Assembly: GCA_028285415.1 (NCBI GenBank)
Contig: JANQPF010000016.1
Coordinates: 1-55,976 of the forward strand
DNA length: 55,976 nucleotides
From: Pseudomonadales bacterium
GTDB taxonomy: Bacteria > Pseudomonadota > Gammaproteobacteria > Pseudomonadales > Azotimanducaceae
Direction of reading: 5' to 3'
Part shown: one piece after another, positions 20,271 through 29,012 of the stretch
Numbering within the stretch: position 1 is the first letter of the stretch
How the letters are laid out: each line of letters opens with the position of its first letter
Made by a program: the position numbers and the translations under genes
Notes under the pieces: model-generated
The model's input: only the letters and a program-made list of their open reading frames with translations
What the model was told of the DNA's origin: nothing
Database searches by the model: none

Positions 20271-21041
20271 ATGAACAACTCAGTGCAAGATAACGAGCAC
20301 GCCCGAGCTGCGTTTGCGCGGGATGGCTTCATTGTGTTGCGTAACGTGCTCGACCTCGCGCAGTGTGAGGTCCTGCGCGCGCAGCTCAGCGCCGCGCTCG
20401 ACCCGCTGGTTGGACCGGCAGAATTTGAAGCCGACACCGGCTATCCCGGGGCGCCCGTGCATCGTGATGCGCCGGGCGGTGCAACCCCGCGACGGCTGCT
20501 TCACGCATACGCGCGGGCACCCGAGCTGCGTGAGATAGCCTGTCATGATGTTGTTGGCAGGCAGCTCGAGGCGCTCCTTGGCGCACCGCCGCTCCTGTCG
20601 CAGTGTCATCACAACTGCGTAATGACCAAACATCCCGGATTCAGCAGCGCAACGCTCTGGCACCAGGACATCCGCTACTGGTCGTTTGACCGTCCCGAGC
20701 TGATTTCTGCCTGGTTTGCGCTTGGTGAAGAATCGGTTGCCAACGGCGCGCTGCAGGTGATCCCGGGGACCCACGTGATGGCGTTTGATCGGGGCCGGCT
20801 GGACCGCGATCTCTTTCTACGGCCGGAGCTCGAGGAGAATCAATCGCTCATCGAGCGAGCGGCACCGGTGCTTCTACGCCCGGGTGACGTTCTGCTTTTC
20901 CACTGCCGGCTGTTTCATGCCGCGGGACGCAATACGACGCCGACCGTCAAGCTGTCGCCCGTATTCACCTATCACACGGCAGACAACCATCCCATTCCTG
21001 GAACGCGGTCTGCGGCCTACCCCAGCATCGAAGCGCGCTGA
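20271..21041 (+). CDS. phytanoyl-CoA dioxygenase (PhyH) family protein, 256 aa
   Basis: This is a predicted Fe(II)/2-oxoglutarate-dependent hydroxylase. The facial triad is visible: His131 and Asp133 in LWHQDIRYW, and His216 in CRLFHAAGRN. NGALQVIPGTHV and FARDGFIVLRNVLD are typical of the family. The substrate is not predictable; many bacterial PhyH proteins act on small molecules rather than phytanoyl-CoA. The gene lies 15 bp after the aldehyde dehydrogenase gene and 3 bp before the Smr gene, and all three are likely cotranscribed. No strong Shine-Dalgarno sequence is seen. Confidence 0.88.
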   Translation: MNNSVQDNEHARAAFARDGFIVLRNVLDLAQCEVLRAQLSAALDPLVGPAEFEADTGYPGAPVHRDAPGGATPRRLLHAYARAPELREIACHDVVGRQLEALLGAPPLLSQCHHNCVMTKHPGFSSATLWHQDIRYWSFDRPELISAWFALGEESVANGALQVIPGTHVMAFDRGRLDRDLFLRPELEENQSLIERAAPVLLRPGDVLLFHCRLFHAAGRNTTPTVKLSPVFTYHTADNHPIPGTRSAAYPSIEAR

Positions 21042-21044
21042 CCG

Positions 21045-21650
21045 GTGGCGGACGAAACGGACGAAGAAAGGCTCTTTGCTGACGCCATGCAGGACGTGGC
21101 GCCGCTGGATAAAGGTAAACGCGTGGAGCGGCGGGTTACGGTAGAATCCGGCGAGACCCACCGTATCCGGCGCGATGCGGCGCTTGGCCTCACGGATGAC
21201 CGCGCCGATCCCAATTTTCTGACCCTGGGCGAAGTCCCCCCGCGCCAGCCGCTCGAGCATCTCGAGTGGAAGAAGGACGGCGTGCAGAATGCGGTGTTCG
21301 ACAAGCTGCGGCGCGGTGAGTATGCCCCGCAGGGCAGCCTCGATCTGCACGGCAGAACGATCAAAGAGGCGCGGGCAGAGATGTTTGCCTTCCTGAACCG
21401 TGCGAGCGCGAGTAACTGGCGGAACCTGGTGGTTGCACACGGCAAAGGTGAGCGCAGCGAGACGCCGGGGCGCATGAAAAGTTACGTGGCCGCATGGCTC
21501 GAAGCGCACCCGGAGGTCATTGCGTTCTGCTCAGCGCTGCGTCAGCACGGCGGCGTTGGCGCGGTCTACGTGCTGGTACGGAAATCCCCGGCAAGCAAAG
21601 AGGAAAACCGCGAGCAGCACGGACTCAAGAGCGATCCGGATATCGAGTGA
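21045..21650 (+). CDS. Smr-domain protein (SmrA/SmrB-like endonuclease family), 201 aa
   Basis: The C-terminal Smr domain is clear: LDLHGRTIKEARAEMFAFL near residue 100 and VVAHGKGERSETPGRMK near residue 130, corresponding to the LDLHG and HGxG motifs of the MutS2-type nuclease domain. The N-terminal part is charged and includes a positively charged stretch. In Escherichia coli a family member (SmrB) cleaves mRNA at collided ribosomes; whether this one does is inference. The start is a GTG at 21045, three bases after the PhyH stop. It converges with the small lipoprotein gene. Confidence 0.9.
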   Translation: MADETDEERLFADAMQDVAPLDKGKRVERRVTVESGETHRIRRDAALGLTDDRADPNFLTLGEVPPRQPLEHLEWKKDGVQNAVFDKLRRGEYAPQGSLDLHGRTIKEARAEMFAFLNRASASNWRNLVVAHGKGERSETPGRMKSYVAAWLEAHPEVIAFCSALRQHGGVGAVYVLVRKSPASKEENREQHGLKSDPDIE

Positions 21651-21672
21651 CCGCTGGCGGGAGCGTTTCCTA

Positions 21673-21981
21673 TCATTCGCAGCGGTACGCGCGAAAGCGC
21701 TGCTGACCGTTCTCGGGCTCTCCGATGGGCACAATGGCGTTCGCGCCAAGCCCCGCCGCTTCGTTGCGCGCGAGCACCAGTAGTTCCTCGCGAACTTTTG
21801 CATTGCCTCGGTTGACCACAACCTTCGAGCGCGTCTGGCTCGAGACCTCACCCACTTCCGAGCAGTTGGCAATGTCTGCGGGCTCCATTTGTGCAACTCC
21901 GTGGCCGGCATCGCTCAGCTGGACGAAGCTGCATGCGCCAAGCAGGGTGAAGAGCGGGAGTAGGGCAAGGCGTTTGTTCAT
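21673..21981 (-). CDS. DUF4156-type small lipoprotein, 102 aa
   Basis: The signal peptide ends in lipobox LLGAC (Cys17). The mature part contains ADIANCSEVGEVS, VREELLVLARNEAAGLGANAIVP and a final RAYRC, a pattern I know from the DUF4156 family of small envelope lipoproteins with two further Cys residues. Function is unknown. GGAGA lies seven bases before the ATG at 21981, which decides the start over the long open frame to 22362 inside the acyl-CoA dehydrogenase gene. It is probably cotranscribed with that upstream gene (49-bp gap) or has its own promoter there. Confidence 0.8.
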   Translation of the reverse strand: MNKRLALLPLFTLLGACSFVQLSDAGHGVAQMEPADIANCSEVGEVSSQTRSKVVVNRGNAKVREELLVLARNEAAGLGANAIVPIGEPENGQQRFRAYRCE

Positions 21982-22030
21982 GTGAATCTCCGGCGGTAGC
22001 GCGCGCAGTATACACGCGCGCGAGCTGCGT

Positions 22031-23137
22031 TCAGATACGTCCTTTGCCGAGCTCGAGCTTGCCGCGGCCGACGTTGAGGCGCAGCACGTCGCTCGCGCCT
22101 TCGGCAAGACGCCACGCCCGTACCTTGCGGTAGAGATCCGCAAGCGGATGGTCCTCCACGAGCGCGGCGCCGCCGACGAGCTGAATCGCGGTGTCGACGA
22201 CTTCCCCCACGGTTTCGGTCGTGAATACTTTGCTTGCCATGGCCTCATTGACGATGTTCTCTCCCGCATCCGCCAGTCGTGCCGTTCGGTAAACCATGCT
22301 GCGCGCGGCGTACGCTTTGATGCGCAGGTCCGCGTAGCGCCAGCGCACGACGTCTTTCTCACCGCGCGGCGCTCCGGATTTATCGGGCGCCTGCAGGTGT
22401 TCGGTCAGTAGATCCAGCACCCACATCATGTAGCCGCTTGCCTGCGCGGCGAAGAGCAGGCGGGTGTCACCGATCTGTCGCATGGCCCGCGGCAGCCCTT
22501 TGCCGGGCTCGCCGATGACGTTGGTGAGCGGGACGTGCACATCGGTGAAGCTGAAGGCCGCGTGATGCGAACCATCCAGGGAGCTGAACTTCTGTGTGAG
22601 CGCAACGCCGGAAGTATCCGTGTCGATGACCACCATGGAAGGCCCGCGCTCACCTACGTGCACGAGCGTGTTGATGAAATCGGCGTCTGCGCCGCCGGTA
22701 ACGTATGACTTCTGACCGTTGACGACGAGCACGTCTCCCGCAACCGTCCCGCTCGTCGGGGTGGCATCGTCGGGCTCGGTAAAGCCAAAACTCGAACGCT
22801 TGCTCCCGTCGATGAGCGGCTGCAGGTGCGAGGATTTGAGCGGCTCTCCGACGCTGCCCAGGACACCGGGGCTTGGTCCGAACACGGCATCCATAAAAGG
22901 CGGGTTGTGGCTGGCGAGGGTCTCACGCGCGACGCACAGCGCAAGCTGGCTTGCCGCACTGCCGCCGTACTCCTCCGGCTGTGTCATCCCGAACAGCCCC
23001 GCAGCTTTGGCTGCTTCGCGTACCGCGGTCCGGGCGGCTGCCGCATCGCCTTGGTCAGCCATCAGAAGCGTTCCGCGGGCGAAACGATGACACGTTGCTG
23101 CCAGCTCCTCGAGTTCGGGGGTCAGGGATTCGGGCAT
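22031..23137 (-). CDS. acyl-CoA dehydrogenase, 368 aa
   Basis: This is an FAD flavoenzyme that forms the alpha-beta double bond in acyl-CoA thioesters. The order is an N-terminal helical domain, a middle beta domain (GFTEPDDATPTSGTV, then FSSLDGSHHAAFSFTDVHVP) and a C-terminal helical bundle ending LAEGASDVLRLNVGR, where the Glu of AEG is in the place of the catalytic base. The chain is slightly short for the family. It is monocistronic or paired with the small lipoprotein gene downstream. The electron acceptor would be ETF. The substrate chain is unknown. Confidence 0.88.
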   Translation of the reverse strand: MPESLTPELEELAATCHRFARGTLLMADQGDAAAARTAVREAAKAAGLFGMTQPEEYGGSAASQLALCVARETLASHNPPFMDAVFGPSPGVLGSVGEPLKSSHLQPLIDGSKRSSFGFTEPDDATPTSGTVAGDVLVVNGQKSYVTGGADADFINTLVHVGERGPSMVVIDTDTSGVALTQKFSSLDGSHHAAFSFTDVHVPLTNVIGEPGKGLPRAMRQIGDTRLLFAAQASGYMMWVLDLLTEHLQAPDKSGAPRGEKDVVRWRYADLRIKAYAARSMVYRTARLADAGENIVNEAMASKVFTTETVGEVVDTAIQLVGGAALVEDHPLADLYRKVRAWRLAEGASDVLRLNVGRGKLELGKGRI

Positions 23138-23169
23138 GAGATTCCTAGGCGTTTACTTGCTTGAAAAGG

Positions 23170-23541
23170 TTACATGTTCGGCGCAATGGTCAGCACCACA
23201 ATGACGAGCATCGCCAGGACCATGGTACCGAAGGCATAGAGGAGGAGACTCTCGCGCTTGGCGTACTTGGCGAGGAGTGCCTCGGTCTCTTCAGGTGTCC
23301 GCGTCGACGCGCTTGTGGTGATGCGGTAGCGGGTGATGCCGTCCCGCTTGGGCAGCTTCACGAAAAGCTCCGGCGTGGCGTCCAGACGGCGCGCGACCTC
23401 GGCAAAGCTGATGCCCGTGCGTTTGGCTATCTGCGTCGGGTGCAGCGCAACGTTGCCTTCCTCCAGAAAGCAGTAGTAGATGTCCAGGATGCGGCGCACT
23501 TTGCCGCGAAAGCGGAAGTTGAACGGGATGATGCCAAACAT
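23170..23541 (-). CDS. hypothetical protein with helix-turn-helix-like N-part and C-terminal membrane anchor, 123 aa
   Basis: Residues 10-75 look like a winged-helix domain (VRRILDIYYCFLEEGNVALH, then IAKRTGISFAEVARRLDATP, then FVKLPKRDGITRYRIT). The last 25 residues form one hydrophobic helix (LLYAFGTMVLAMLVIVVLTI). It would be a C-tail-anchored inner-membrane protein with a DNA- or RNA-binding-like head, but no family is recognised and no target can be given. It lies 60 bp downstream of cmoB on the same strand. Confidence 0.6.
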   Translation of the reverse strand: MFGIIPFNFRFRGKVRRILDIYYCFLEEGNVALHPTQIAKRTGISFAEVARRLDATPELFVKLPKRDGITRYRITTSASTRTPEETEALLAKYAKRESLLLYAFGTMVLAMLVIVVLTIAPNM

Positions 23542-23601
23542 CTTCAGGACCCGGTTGAACGAGCGATTACGTTACGTGAACCGGGGATCTAAGCAAAGTC
23601 C

Positions 23602-24516
23602 TCAACGTCGGGCAATCAGTACCGCCCGGCAGGGCGCCGGGTGACCTTCTATCGTGAGGGTCGGGTCGTTCGGATCCAACGACTCGGATAACGACTCGAA
23701 GTGCATCCAGGAGGTGCTGCGCTGCTCTTCTGTGGTGGTTACGTCGACGCTGACGACTTCGATGTCGCGTAAACCGGCGTTCTGCAGCCAGCCGTGCATG
23801 GTGGCTATCGTGGGCACGCACCAGACGTTGCGCATCCGCGCATAGCGGCTCTCCGGGACCAGGCTTTCGTCTGCTTCGACGATGAGCGATTCCAGCACCA
23901 CCCGGCCGCCGGGGCGGGTGAGTGCGGCGAGCTTGTCGACGTGTGCCTGCGCATCGCGGCGGTGGTAGACGACGCCCATGCTCAGCACCAGATCGAACGT
24001 GACATCGAGCGGGACGTCATCGATGCCAAGCGGCAGCACCCAGTTGCGGATGTCCCGGGTGTAGTGCTGTATTGCCAGATGCTGCATGCAGAAGAGCAGC
24101 GTCGGATCGATGCCGATAACCTCGCTCGCGCCTGCTTCCAGCATGCGCCAGCCGAAGTAACCGTTTCCGCAGCCGATGTCGAGTACGCGTCCTCCCGTGA
24201 GGTTGCCGACGGCGGGTGCCACGCGCCGCCATTTCCAGTCCGAACGCCATTCGGTGTCGATGCGCACTCCGCCAATTTGAAACGGGCCTTTGCGCCACGG
24301 GTGCAACGCCATGAGACATTCGCCCAGTCGTGTTGTGTCGACGTCTCCGTCAACGGTGACGGTGTCGCCGTATGCAGACCTTGCATCGTTGATGCCTGGC
24401 AGGCTGGCCAATGCTTCCGCCCAGCGCGGGTAGTCGCCATGATGCTCGGCGGCATATCGATTTGCCGCGAGGTCCAGCGGCCAGCCGGGCAGATCCGGCG
24501 GATCGATGAGACTCAC
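23602..24516 (-). CDS. cmoB: tRNA U34 carboxymethyltransferase CmoB, 304 aa
   Basis: CmoB transfers the carboxymethyl group of carboxy-S-adenosylmethionine to 5-hydroxyuridine at tRNA position 34, giving 5-carboxymethoxyuridine and wider codon reading. Diagnostic segments are LHPWRKGPFQIGGVRIDTEW, RSDWKW, the SAM loop LDIGCGNGYFGWRMLEAG, SMGVVYHRR and VDVTTTEEQRSTSWM, all closely like the Escherichia coli protein. I use the GTG at 24516, which overlaps the cmoA stop by four bases (GTGA); a GTG at 24558 is possible and would make the length nearer to the Escherichia coli protein (about 320). The partner cmoA lies directly upstream. Confidence 0.95.
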   Translation of the reverse strand: MSLIDPPDLPGWPLDLAANRYAAEHHGDYPRWAEALASLPGINDARSAYGDTVTVDGDVDTTRLGECLMALHPWRKGPFQIGGVRIDTEWRSDWKWRRVAPAVGNLTGGRVLDIGCGNGYFGWRMLEAGASEVIGIDPTLLFCMQHLAIQHYTRDIRNWVLPLGIDDVPLDVTFDLVLSMGVVYHRRDAQAHVDKLAALTRPGGRVVLESLIVEADESLVPESRYARMRNVWCVPTIATMHGWLQNAGLRDIEVVSVDVTTTEEQRSTSWMHFESLSESLDPNDPTLTIEGHPAPCRAVLIARR

Positions 24517-25220
24517 GGTCGTACCATGAACGATGCCCAGTTGAGACAACGAAACCACTGTTCCGCAAAACTGAAACCTGCCGCGGCAAAGCGCTCCAGG
24601 TGGGCTTCTTCCGTATCGATTCGCATCACGTTTTCGAGCGCGGTGCGCTTCTGGCTGACCTCGAGATCGCTGTAACCGTTGGCGCGTTTCCAGGCCAGGT
24701 GTGTGTCGTCGTAGTAGGTGTGCAGCGCGGGACCGTCGTGGCGCACTTTTTCCGTGATGAGCAGGAGTCCGTCTTCGCGCATCGACTGGCGGATCCGCGT
24801 GAGTGCCGGCAGACGCGACTCCGGCTCGATGAACTGCAGCACCAGATTCAGAACGACCACGCTCGCACCGTGCAGATCCACGTCGCGAAAATCGGCTTCA
24901 ACGAAGCTTGCACGCGGATCGGTGATGTTGGCACGAGCACCTTCGATCATGGGGCCAGATGTGTCGACGCCAATCACACGCACGTCCTCGGCGTCGTTCT
25001 GCGTCAGTATCGCAAGCGTCGTCGCGCCCAGGGAACAGCCGAGATCGAAAGCCACGCCGTCCGCTCCCAAGTGCCGCGCGGCCATCAGCCCGGTCATGGG
25101 AATGATCGTTTCATAGCCCGGGACGGAACGTCGGATCATGTCGGGAAACACGGCCGCAACCTCGGCCGTGAAGGCGAAATCGACAATTTGCCGATCGTTG
25201 CGGTAAACCTCGTCTCGCAT
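24513..25220 (-). CDS. cmoA: carboxy-S-adenosyl-L-methionine synthase CmoA, 235 aa
   Basis: CmoA converts SAM and prephenate to carboxy-SAM, the donor used by CmoB. The protein shows VAAVFPDMIRRSVPGYETII, the SAM-binding DLGCSLGATTLAIL, VVLNLVLQFIEPESRLPAL and KRANGYSDLEVSQKRTALEN, all typical. I choose the ATG at 25220 because AGGAG lies six bases before it; the ATG at 25226 directly abuts the AGGAG. cmoB follows with a four-base overlap, so the pair is translationally coupled. The ppk1 gene is divergent 139 bp away. Confidence 0.95.
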   Translation of the reverse strand: MRDEVYRNDRQIVDFAFTAEVAAVFPDMIRRSVPGYETIIPMTGLMAARHLGADGVAFDLGCSLGATTLAILTQNDAEDVRVIGVDTSGPMIEGARANITDPRASFVEADFRDVDLHGASVVVLNLVLQFIEPESRLPALTRIRQSMREDGLLLITEKVRHDGPALHTYYDDTHLAWKRANGYSDLEVSQKRTALENVMRIDTEEAHLERFAAAGFSFAEQWFRCLNWASFMVRP

Positions 25221-25359
25221 GCTCATCTCCTGCCTTACTTCAGTGTACGAGACCCGCGGCGCTGGCGTGTCAGGCATTCACGCTTTCGTAACATTTGCAG
25301 CGGGGGGCGCATGCTACCATTCCAGCGTTTCCTGGAAAGGTATGTAAAAGCGCCGGATC

Positions 25360-27438
25360 ATGGGTGATATCGAGCTGAACAGCCCCGAACTTTTCATCAA
25401 TCGCGAGCTCTCTCAGCTCGAGTTCGTGCGGCGCGTGGTGGCTCAGGCCAAAGACGATACGGTACCGCTCCTCGAGCGGCTGCGCTTTGTCTGCATCGCA
25501 AGCTCCGTGCTGGACGAGTTTTTCGAGATACGCGTGGCTGGTCTGCGTCAGCAGGAGGCTTACGGCAGCATGCAGCGCGGTCCCGACAACATGTCACCGA
25601 CGGATCAGCTCCAGCGTATTTCTCCAGTTGTCCAGGAGATTGTGACTGAGCAATATCAGATCCTGAACGATGAACTCATCCCGCGCCTCGATAAACAGGG
25701 CATCCGCTTTCTGCGCGAAGAAGACTGGAACGCTAAGCAGAAGACCTGGCTGAAACGCTACTTCAACCGCGAGCTGCAGCCCATCATCAGCCCGGTAGGG
25801 CTCGACCCGGCGCATCCCTTTCCGGAACCTCTCAACAAGAGCCTGGCGTTTATCGTCACGCTGGAAGGTAAGGACGCCTTTGGACGCAGCAGCGGTAAAG
25901 CCATTGTGCAGGCACCCCGATCGCTGCCCAGGGTCGTGCGCCTGCCCGAAGAGTCCTCCACCGGTCCCAACGAGTTTGTGCTTCTGTCATCCATTGTGTC
26001 GGCGCACGTCTCGTCGCTGTTCCCGGGCATGCGCGCGAGCGGGTGTTACCAGTTCCGCGTGACCCGCAACAGTGACCTGTTCGTGGATGAGGAAGAGGTA
26101 GACGATCTTCTGCGCGCGCTGGAAGGTGAGCTGTCGTCACGCCGCTTTGGCGACGCGGTGCGTCTGGAGGTCGACGATGATAGTCCCGAGGAGCTGACAC
26201 GCTTTCTCGCCGCGCAGTTCCGCCTCAACCCGGACAGCGTCATTCGCTGTGACGGTCCGGTGAATCTGATGCGCCTGGCTGCCGTGCCCGATCTGGTTGA
26301 GCGCCCGGATCTCAAGTATCCGGGCTTCACGCCTTCCATCCCGGAGAAAGTGCGCAACGCGGACGCCATGTTCGATGCCATCCGCAGTGGAGACATCCTG
26401 CTGCATCACCCGTTCGAGTCCTTTGCGCCGTTTGTGGATTTTCTACGTCAGGCCGCCCGTGATCCGAACGTGCTGTCCATCCGACAGACCCTCTATCGCA
26501 CGGGCACCGATTCAGCCGTGGTGGAGGCGCTCATCGATGCGGCAACCCGCGGCAAAGAGGTGCTCGTGGTGATTGAGCTCAGGGCACGGTTCGATGAGGC
26601 GGCGAACATTGAGCTTGCCAACAAGCTCCAGTCGGTGGGTGCGCAGGTGGTCTACGGCGTGGTTGGACACAAAACGCATGCAAAAATGTGTCTGGTGATC
26701 CGTCGTGAAGGCCGCAGTCTCAGCCGTTATGTGCACCTGGGTACGGGTAACTACCATACCCGTACCGCCCGCCTGTACACGGACTACGGCTACTTCTCCT
26801 GCGACCCCGAGCTCAGCGACGACGTGCAGAAAGTGTTTCAGCAGCTCACCGCGATGAGCAAAGAAGGCAAGCTCAAGAAGATACTGCAGGCTCCCTTCAC
26901 CCTACACTCCACCGTGCTGGAGCTCATCGACCAGGAAATTGCCAACGCCAAGGCCAAGAAGCCTGCCGCTATCTACGCGAAGATGAATTCGCTGGTGGAA
27001 CCGCAAATCATTCAGGCGCTGTATCGGGCATCCCAGGCAGGGGTAAAGGTTGAGCTCATCGTGCGGGGTATCTGTGCGCTGCGACCGCGTGTCAAAGGCG
27101 TATCCGACAACATTCGCGTGCGTTCCATTGTCGGCCGATTCCTGGAGCATACGCGGGTCTTCTGTTTCGAGAACGGTGGCGACCGCAAGGTTTATCTTTC
27201 GAGTGCGGACTGGATGGGTAGGAACTTCTTTTCACGTGTGGAAACCTGTTTTCCGATTACGGAAAAGCGTATGAAGCAGCGGGTGTTCCGGGAAACCATA
27301 GAAGCTTATCTGGCGGACAACGCCCAATCCTGGGAACTGAACGCTGACGGAAGTTATACGCCCAAGCAGACGAAGCAGAATCGTAAATCCGCGCAGGAAA
27401 ACCTGCTCGAAAGTCTCGCCGAAGCGTCCGCTGGCTGA
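25360..27438 (+). CDS. ppk1: polyphosphate kinase 1, 692 aa
   Basis: This enzyme reversibly polymerises the ATP gamma-phosphate into inorganic polyphosphate. The N-domain begins FINRELSQLEFVRRVVAQA, followed by LDEFFEIRVAGLRQQ. The phosphorylated His is His440 in GHKTHAKMCLVIRREG, and the second catalytic His is in YVHLGTGNYHTRTARLYTDY, as in PPK1 (a phospholipase D-like fold). The length fits the family (about 690). Start ATG at 25360. The gene converges with ppx, with only eight bases between stop codons, so the two transcripts must overlap at their ends. Confidence 0.96.
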   Translation: MGDIELNSPELFINRELSQLEFVRRVVAQAKDDTVPLLERLRFVCIASSVLDEFFEIRVAGLRQQEAYGSMQRGPDNMSPTDQLQRISPVVQEIVTEQYQILNDELIPRLDKQGIRFLREEDWNAKQKTWLKRYFNRELQPIISPVGLDPAHPFPEPLNKSLAFIVTLEGKDAFGRSSGKAIVQAPRSLPRVVRLPEESSTGPNEFVLLSSIVSAHVSSLFPGMRASGCYQFRVTRNSDLFVDEEEVDDLLRALEGELSSRRFGDAVRLEVDDDSPEELTRFLAAQFRLNPDSVIRCDGPVNLMRLAAVPDLVERPDLKYPGFTPSIPEKVRNADAMFDAIRSGDILLHHPFESFAPFVDFLRQAARDPNVLSIRQTLYRTGTDSAVVEALIDAATRGKEVLVVIELRARFDEAANIELANKLQSVGAQVVYGVVGHKTHAKMCLVIRREGRSLSRYVHLGTGNYHTRTARLYTDYGYFSCDPELSDDVQKVFQQLTAMSKEGKLKKILQAPFTLHSTVLELIDQEIANAKAKKPAAIYAKMNSLVEPQIIQALYRASQAGVKVELIVRGICALRPRVKGVSDNIRVRSIVGRFLEHTRVFCFENGGDRKVYLSSADWMGRNFFSRVETCFPITEKRMKQRVFRETIEAYLADNAQSWELNADGSYTPKQTKQNRKSAQENLLESLAEASAG

Positions 27439-27446
27439 GCTGCTTC

Positions 27447-28967
27447 CTAGTGTTTTTTGACGTTGAGCTTCAGATTCAACGCGCTTAGATAGCCTGCTTC
27501 GACATTGAGATCTTCGGTAGTGAGCGGATGGTCCGCGACCCAGGTTTTTGGCAGCGACAGCGTCAGACTGTCTTCACCTACTTTGGCCTGCACGTGCGGC
27601 AACGGCTCGTGGCTGCGATTGCGATGCAACACGGTGGCAATCCGCAGGAGCGCGCATATGCGCATGATCTCGGTATTCACTTCCTCGAGCCAGTCCGGAG
27701 TGAACTTGCGCCGGTGCGCCCGTACGAGCGTTGCCAGCTGATGCTGTTCGTGTCTCGAGAACCCCGGCATGTCCATATGTTCGAGCAGGTAGCTGCCGTG
27801 CTTGTGATACCCCGAATGAGAGATATCCATACCGATTTCATGCAGATCGGCAGCCCAGCTCAGAATCTGCTTGTGATGGGCGGCGGTCAGTGACCAGCCC
27901 ATGGCAACCTGAGACAAGAGCGCAATGGCTGTTTCCCGCACCTGACGCGCGTGCTGGTCATCGATGCGATAGCGTTGCATCAGGCTCTTCACCGTATGAT
28001 CCCGGGCATCGTCCTCGTGCTGGCGGCCGAGGAGGTCGTAAATGAGCCCTTCGCGGAGCGCGCTTTGCGCGGGCTCCATCTCTTCGATGTTCAGCGCCTC
28101 GAAAATGGCGGAAAGAATGGCGAGGCCGCCGGGAAATACGGCTTTGCGCTCGTCGGCAAGGCCCGCAAGCTCGAGCTTGTCAGTCGAGCTCGCGGCAACC
28201 ACGCGCTTGCGCAGCTCAGCAAGCGCGGCTGGCGTTATGTTCTTGCCAAGCTCGTTGGCAACGATGACTTCGGCAATGGCGGTCACGGTACCGGATGCGC
28301 CGACGGTACTTTCCCAACCCTTGGACACGTAGTCCTGTGCGATGGGTTCCAGCTCGACGAGGGCGTCTTTGACGGCGCGTTGCATCGATTTGCTGTTGAT
28401 GACGCCGTCTGGAAAGCGACGTCGGGACATGGACACGCATCCCATGTGCAGGCTTTCGAGCGTTTCAGGGGTTGTGCGGCGTCCGAGAATGAGCTCGGTG
28501 CTACCGCCGCCGATGTCGACCACAAGGCGGCTGGTGTCCTCCGGTCCGAGATCGTGGCAGACCCCGAGATAAATCAGGCGCGCTTCCTCGCGTCCGGAGA
28601 TGATCTCGATACGGTGGCCGAGCACCTTTTCCGCTTTGGCAATGAACGCATCGGAGTCCGCGGCTTTGCGCAGCGTGTTGGTGCCAACAACCCGGACGTT
28701 GTCCGGATCCACCGTGCGCAGCCGTTGTGCGAATCGTTCCAGACAATCGAGCGCACGTTCAATGACCGGCTCGGCCAGCTGATTGGTATCATCGAGGCCT
28801 TCCGCCAGCCGCACCATCTCTTTGTGCTTGTCGAGCACCTGAATGCGGCCATGTGCTTCCTGGGCAATGAGGAGGTGAAAACTGTTGGAGCCGAGATCGA
28901 GCGCGCCGAGCTGCTTGCCGCGCGCTGCAAATGGAAGTACCTGTCCAGGAGATTCTGTCTGGGTCAC
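27447..28967 (-). CDS. ppx: exopolyphosphatase (Ppx/GppA family), 506 aa
   Basis: This is the enzyme that removes terminal phosphates from polyphosphate. The actin-like ATPase-fold phosphate loops are visible as LGALDLGSNSFHLLIAQ near residue 17 and VVDIGGGSTELILGRR near residue 145. A C-terminal HD-like helical domain (LSWAADLHEIGMDISHSGYHKHG) gives the length of about 500 typical of Ppx rather than shorter actinobacterial forms. GppA-type pppGpp hydrolysis is an alternative activity of the family. Convergent pairing with ppk1 supports Ppx. The M48 gene upstream on the same strand begins transcription farther away. Confidence 0.93.
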   Translation of the reverse strand: MTQTESPGQVLPFAARGKQLGALDLGSNSFHLLIAQEAHGRIQVLDKHKEMVRLAEGLDDTNQLAEPVIERALDCLERFAQRLRTVDPDNVRVVGTNTLRKAADSDAFIAKAEKVLGHRIEIISGREEARLIYLGVCHDLGPEDTSRLVVDIGGGSTELILGRRTTPETLESLHMGCVSMSRRRFPDGVINSKSMQRAVKDALVELEPIAQDYVSKGWESTVGASGTVTAIAEVIVANELGKNITPAALAELRKRVVAASSTDKLELAGLADERKAVFPGGLAILSAIFEALNIEEMEPAQSALREGLIYDLLGRQHEDDARDHTVKSLMQRYRIDDQHARQVRETAIALLSQVAMGWSLTAAHHKQILSWAADLHEIGMDISHSGYHKHGSYLLEHMDMPGFSRHEQHQLATLVRAHRRKFTPDWLEEVNTEIMRICALLRIATVLHRNRSHEPLPHVQAKVGEDSLTLSLPKTWVADHPLTTEDLNVEAGYLSALNLKLNVKKH

Positions 28968-29012
28968 TGAAACTGCTGCAGCGGGAAAGCGATAGTCTAC
29001 CTGACACTCGTG

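Noticed and set aside
25278-25359. A Pho box before ppk1
   Set aside because: The sequence CTTTCGTAACATTTG is only loosely similar to the CTGTCAT repeats and does not have the right spacing.
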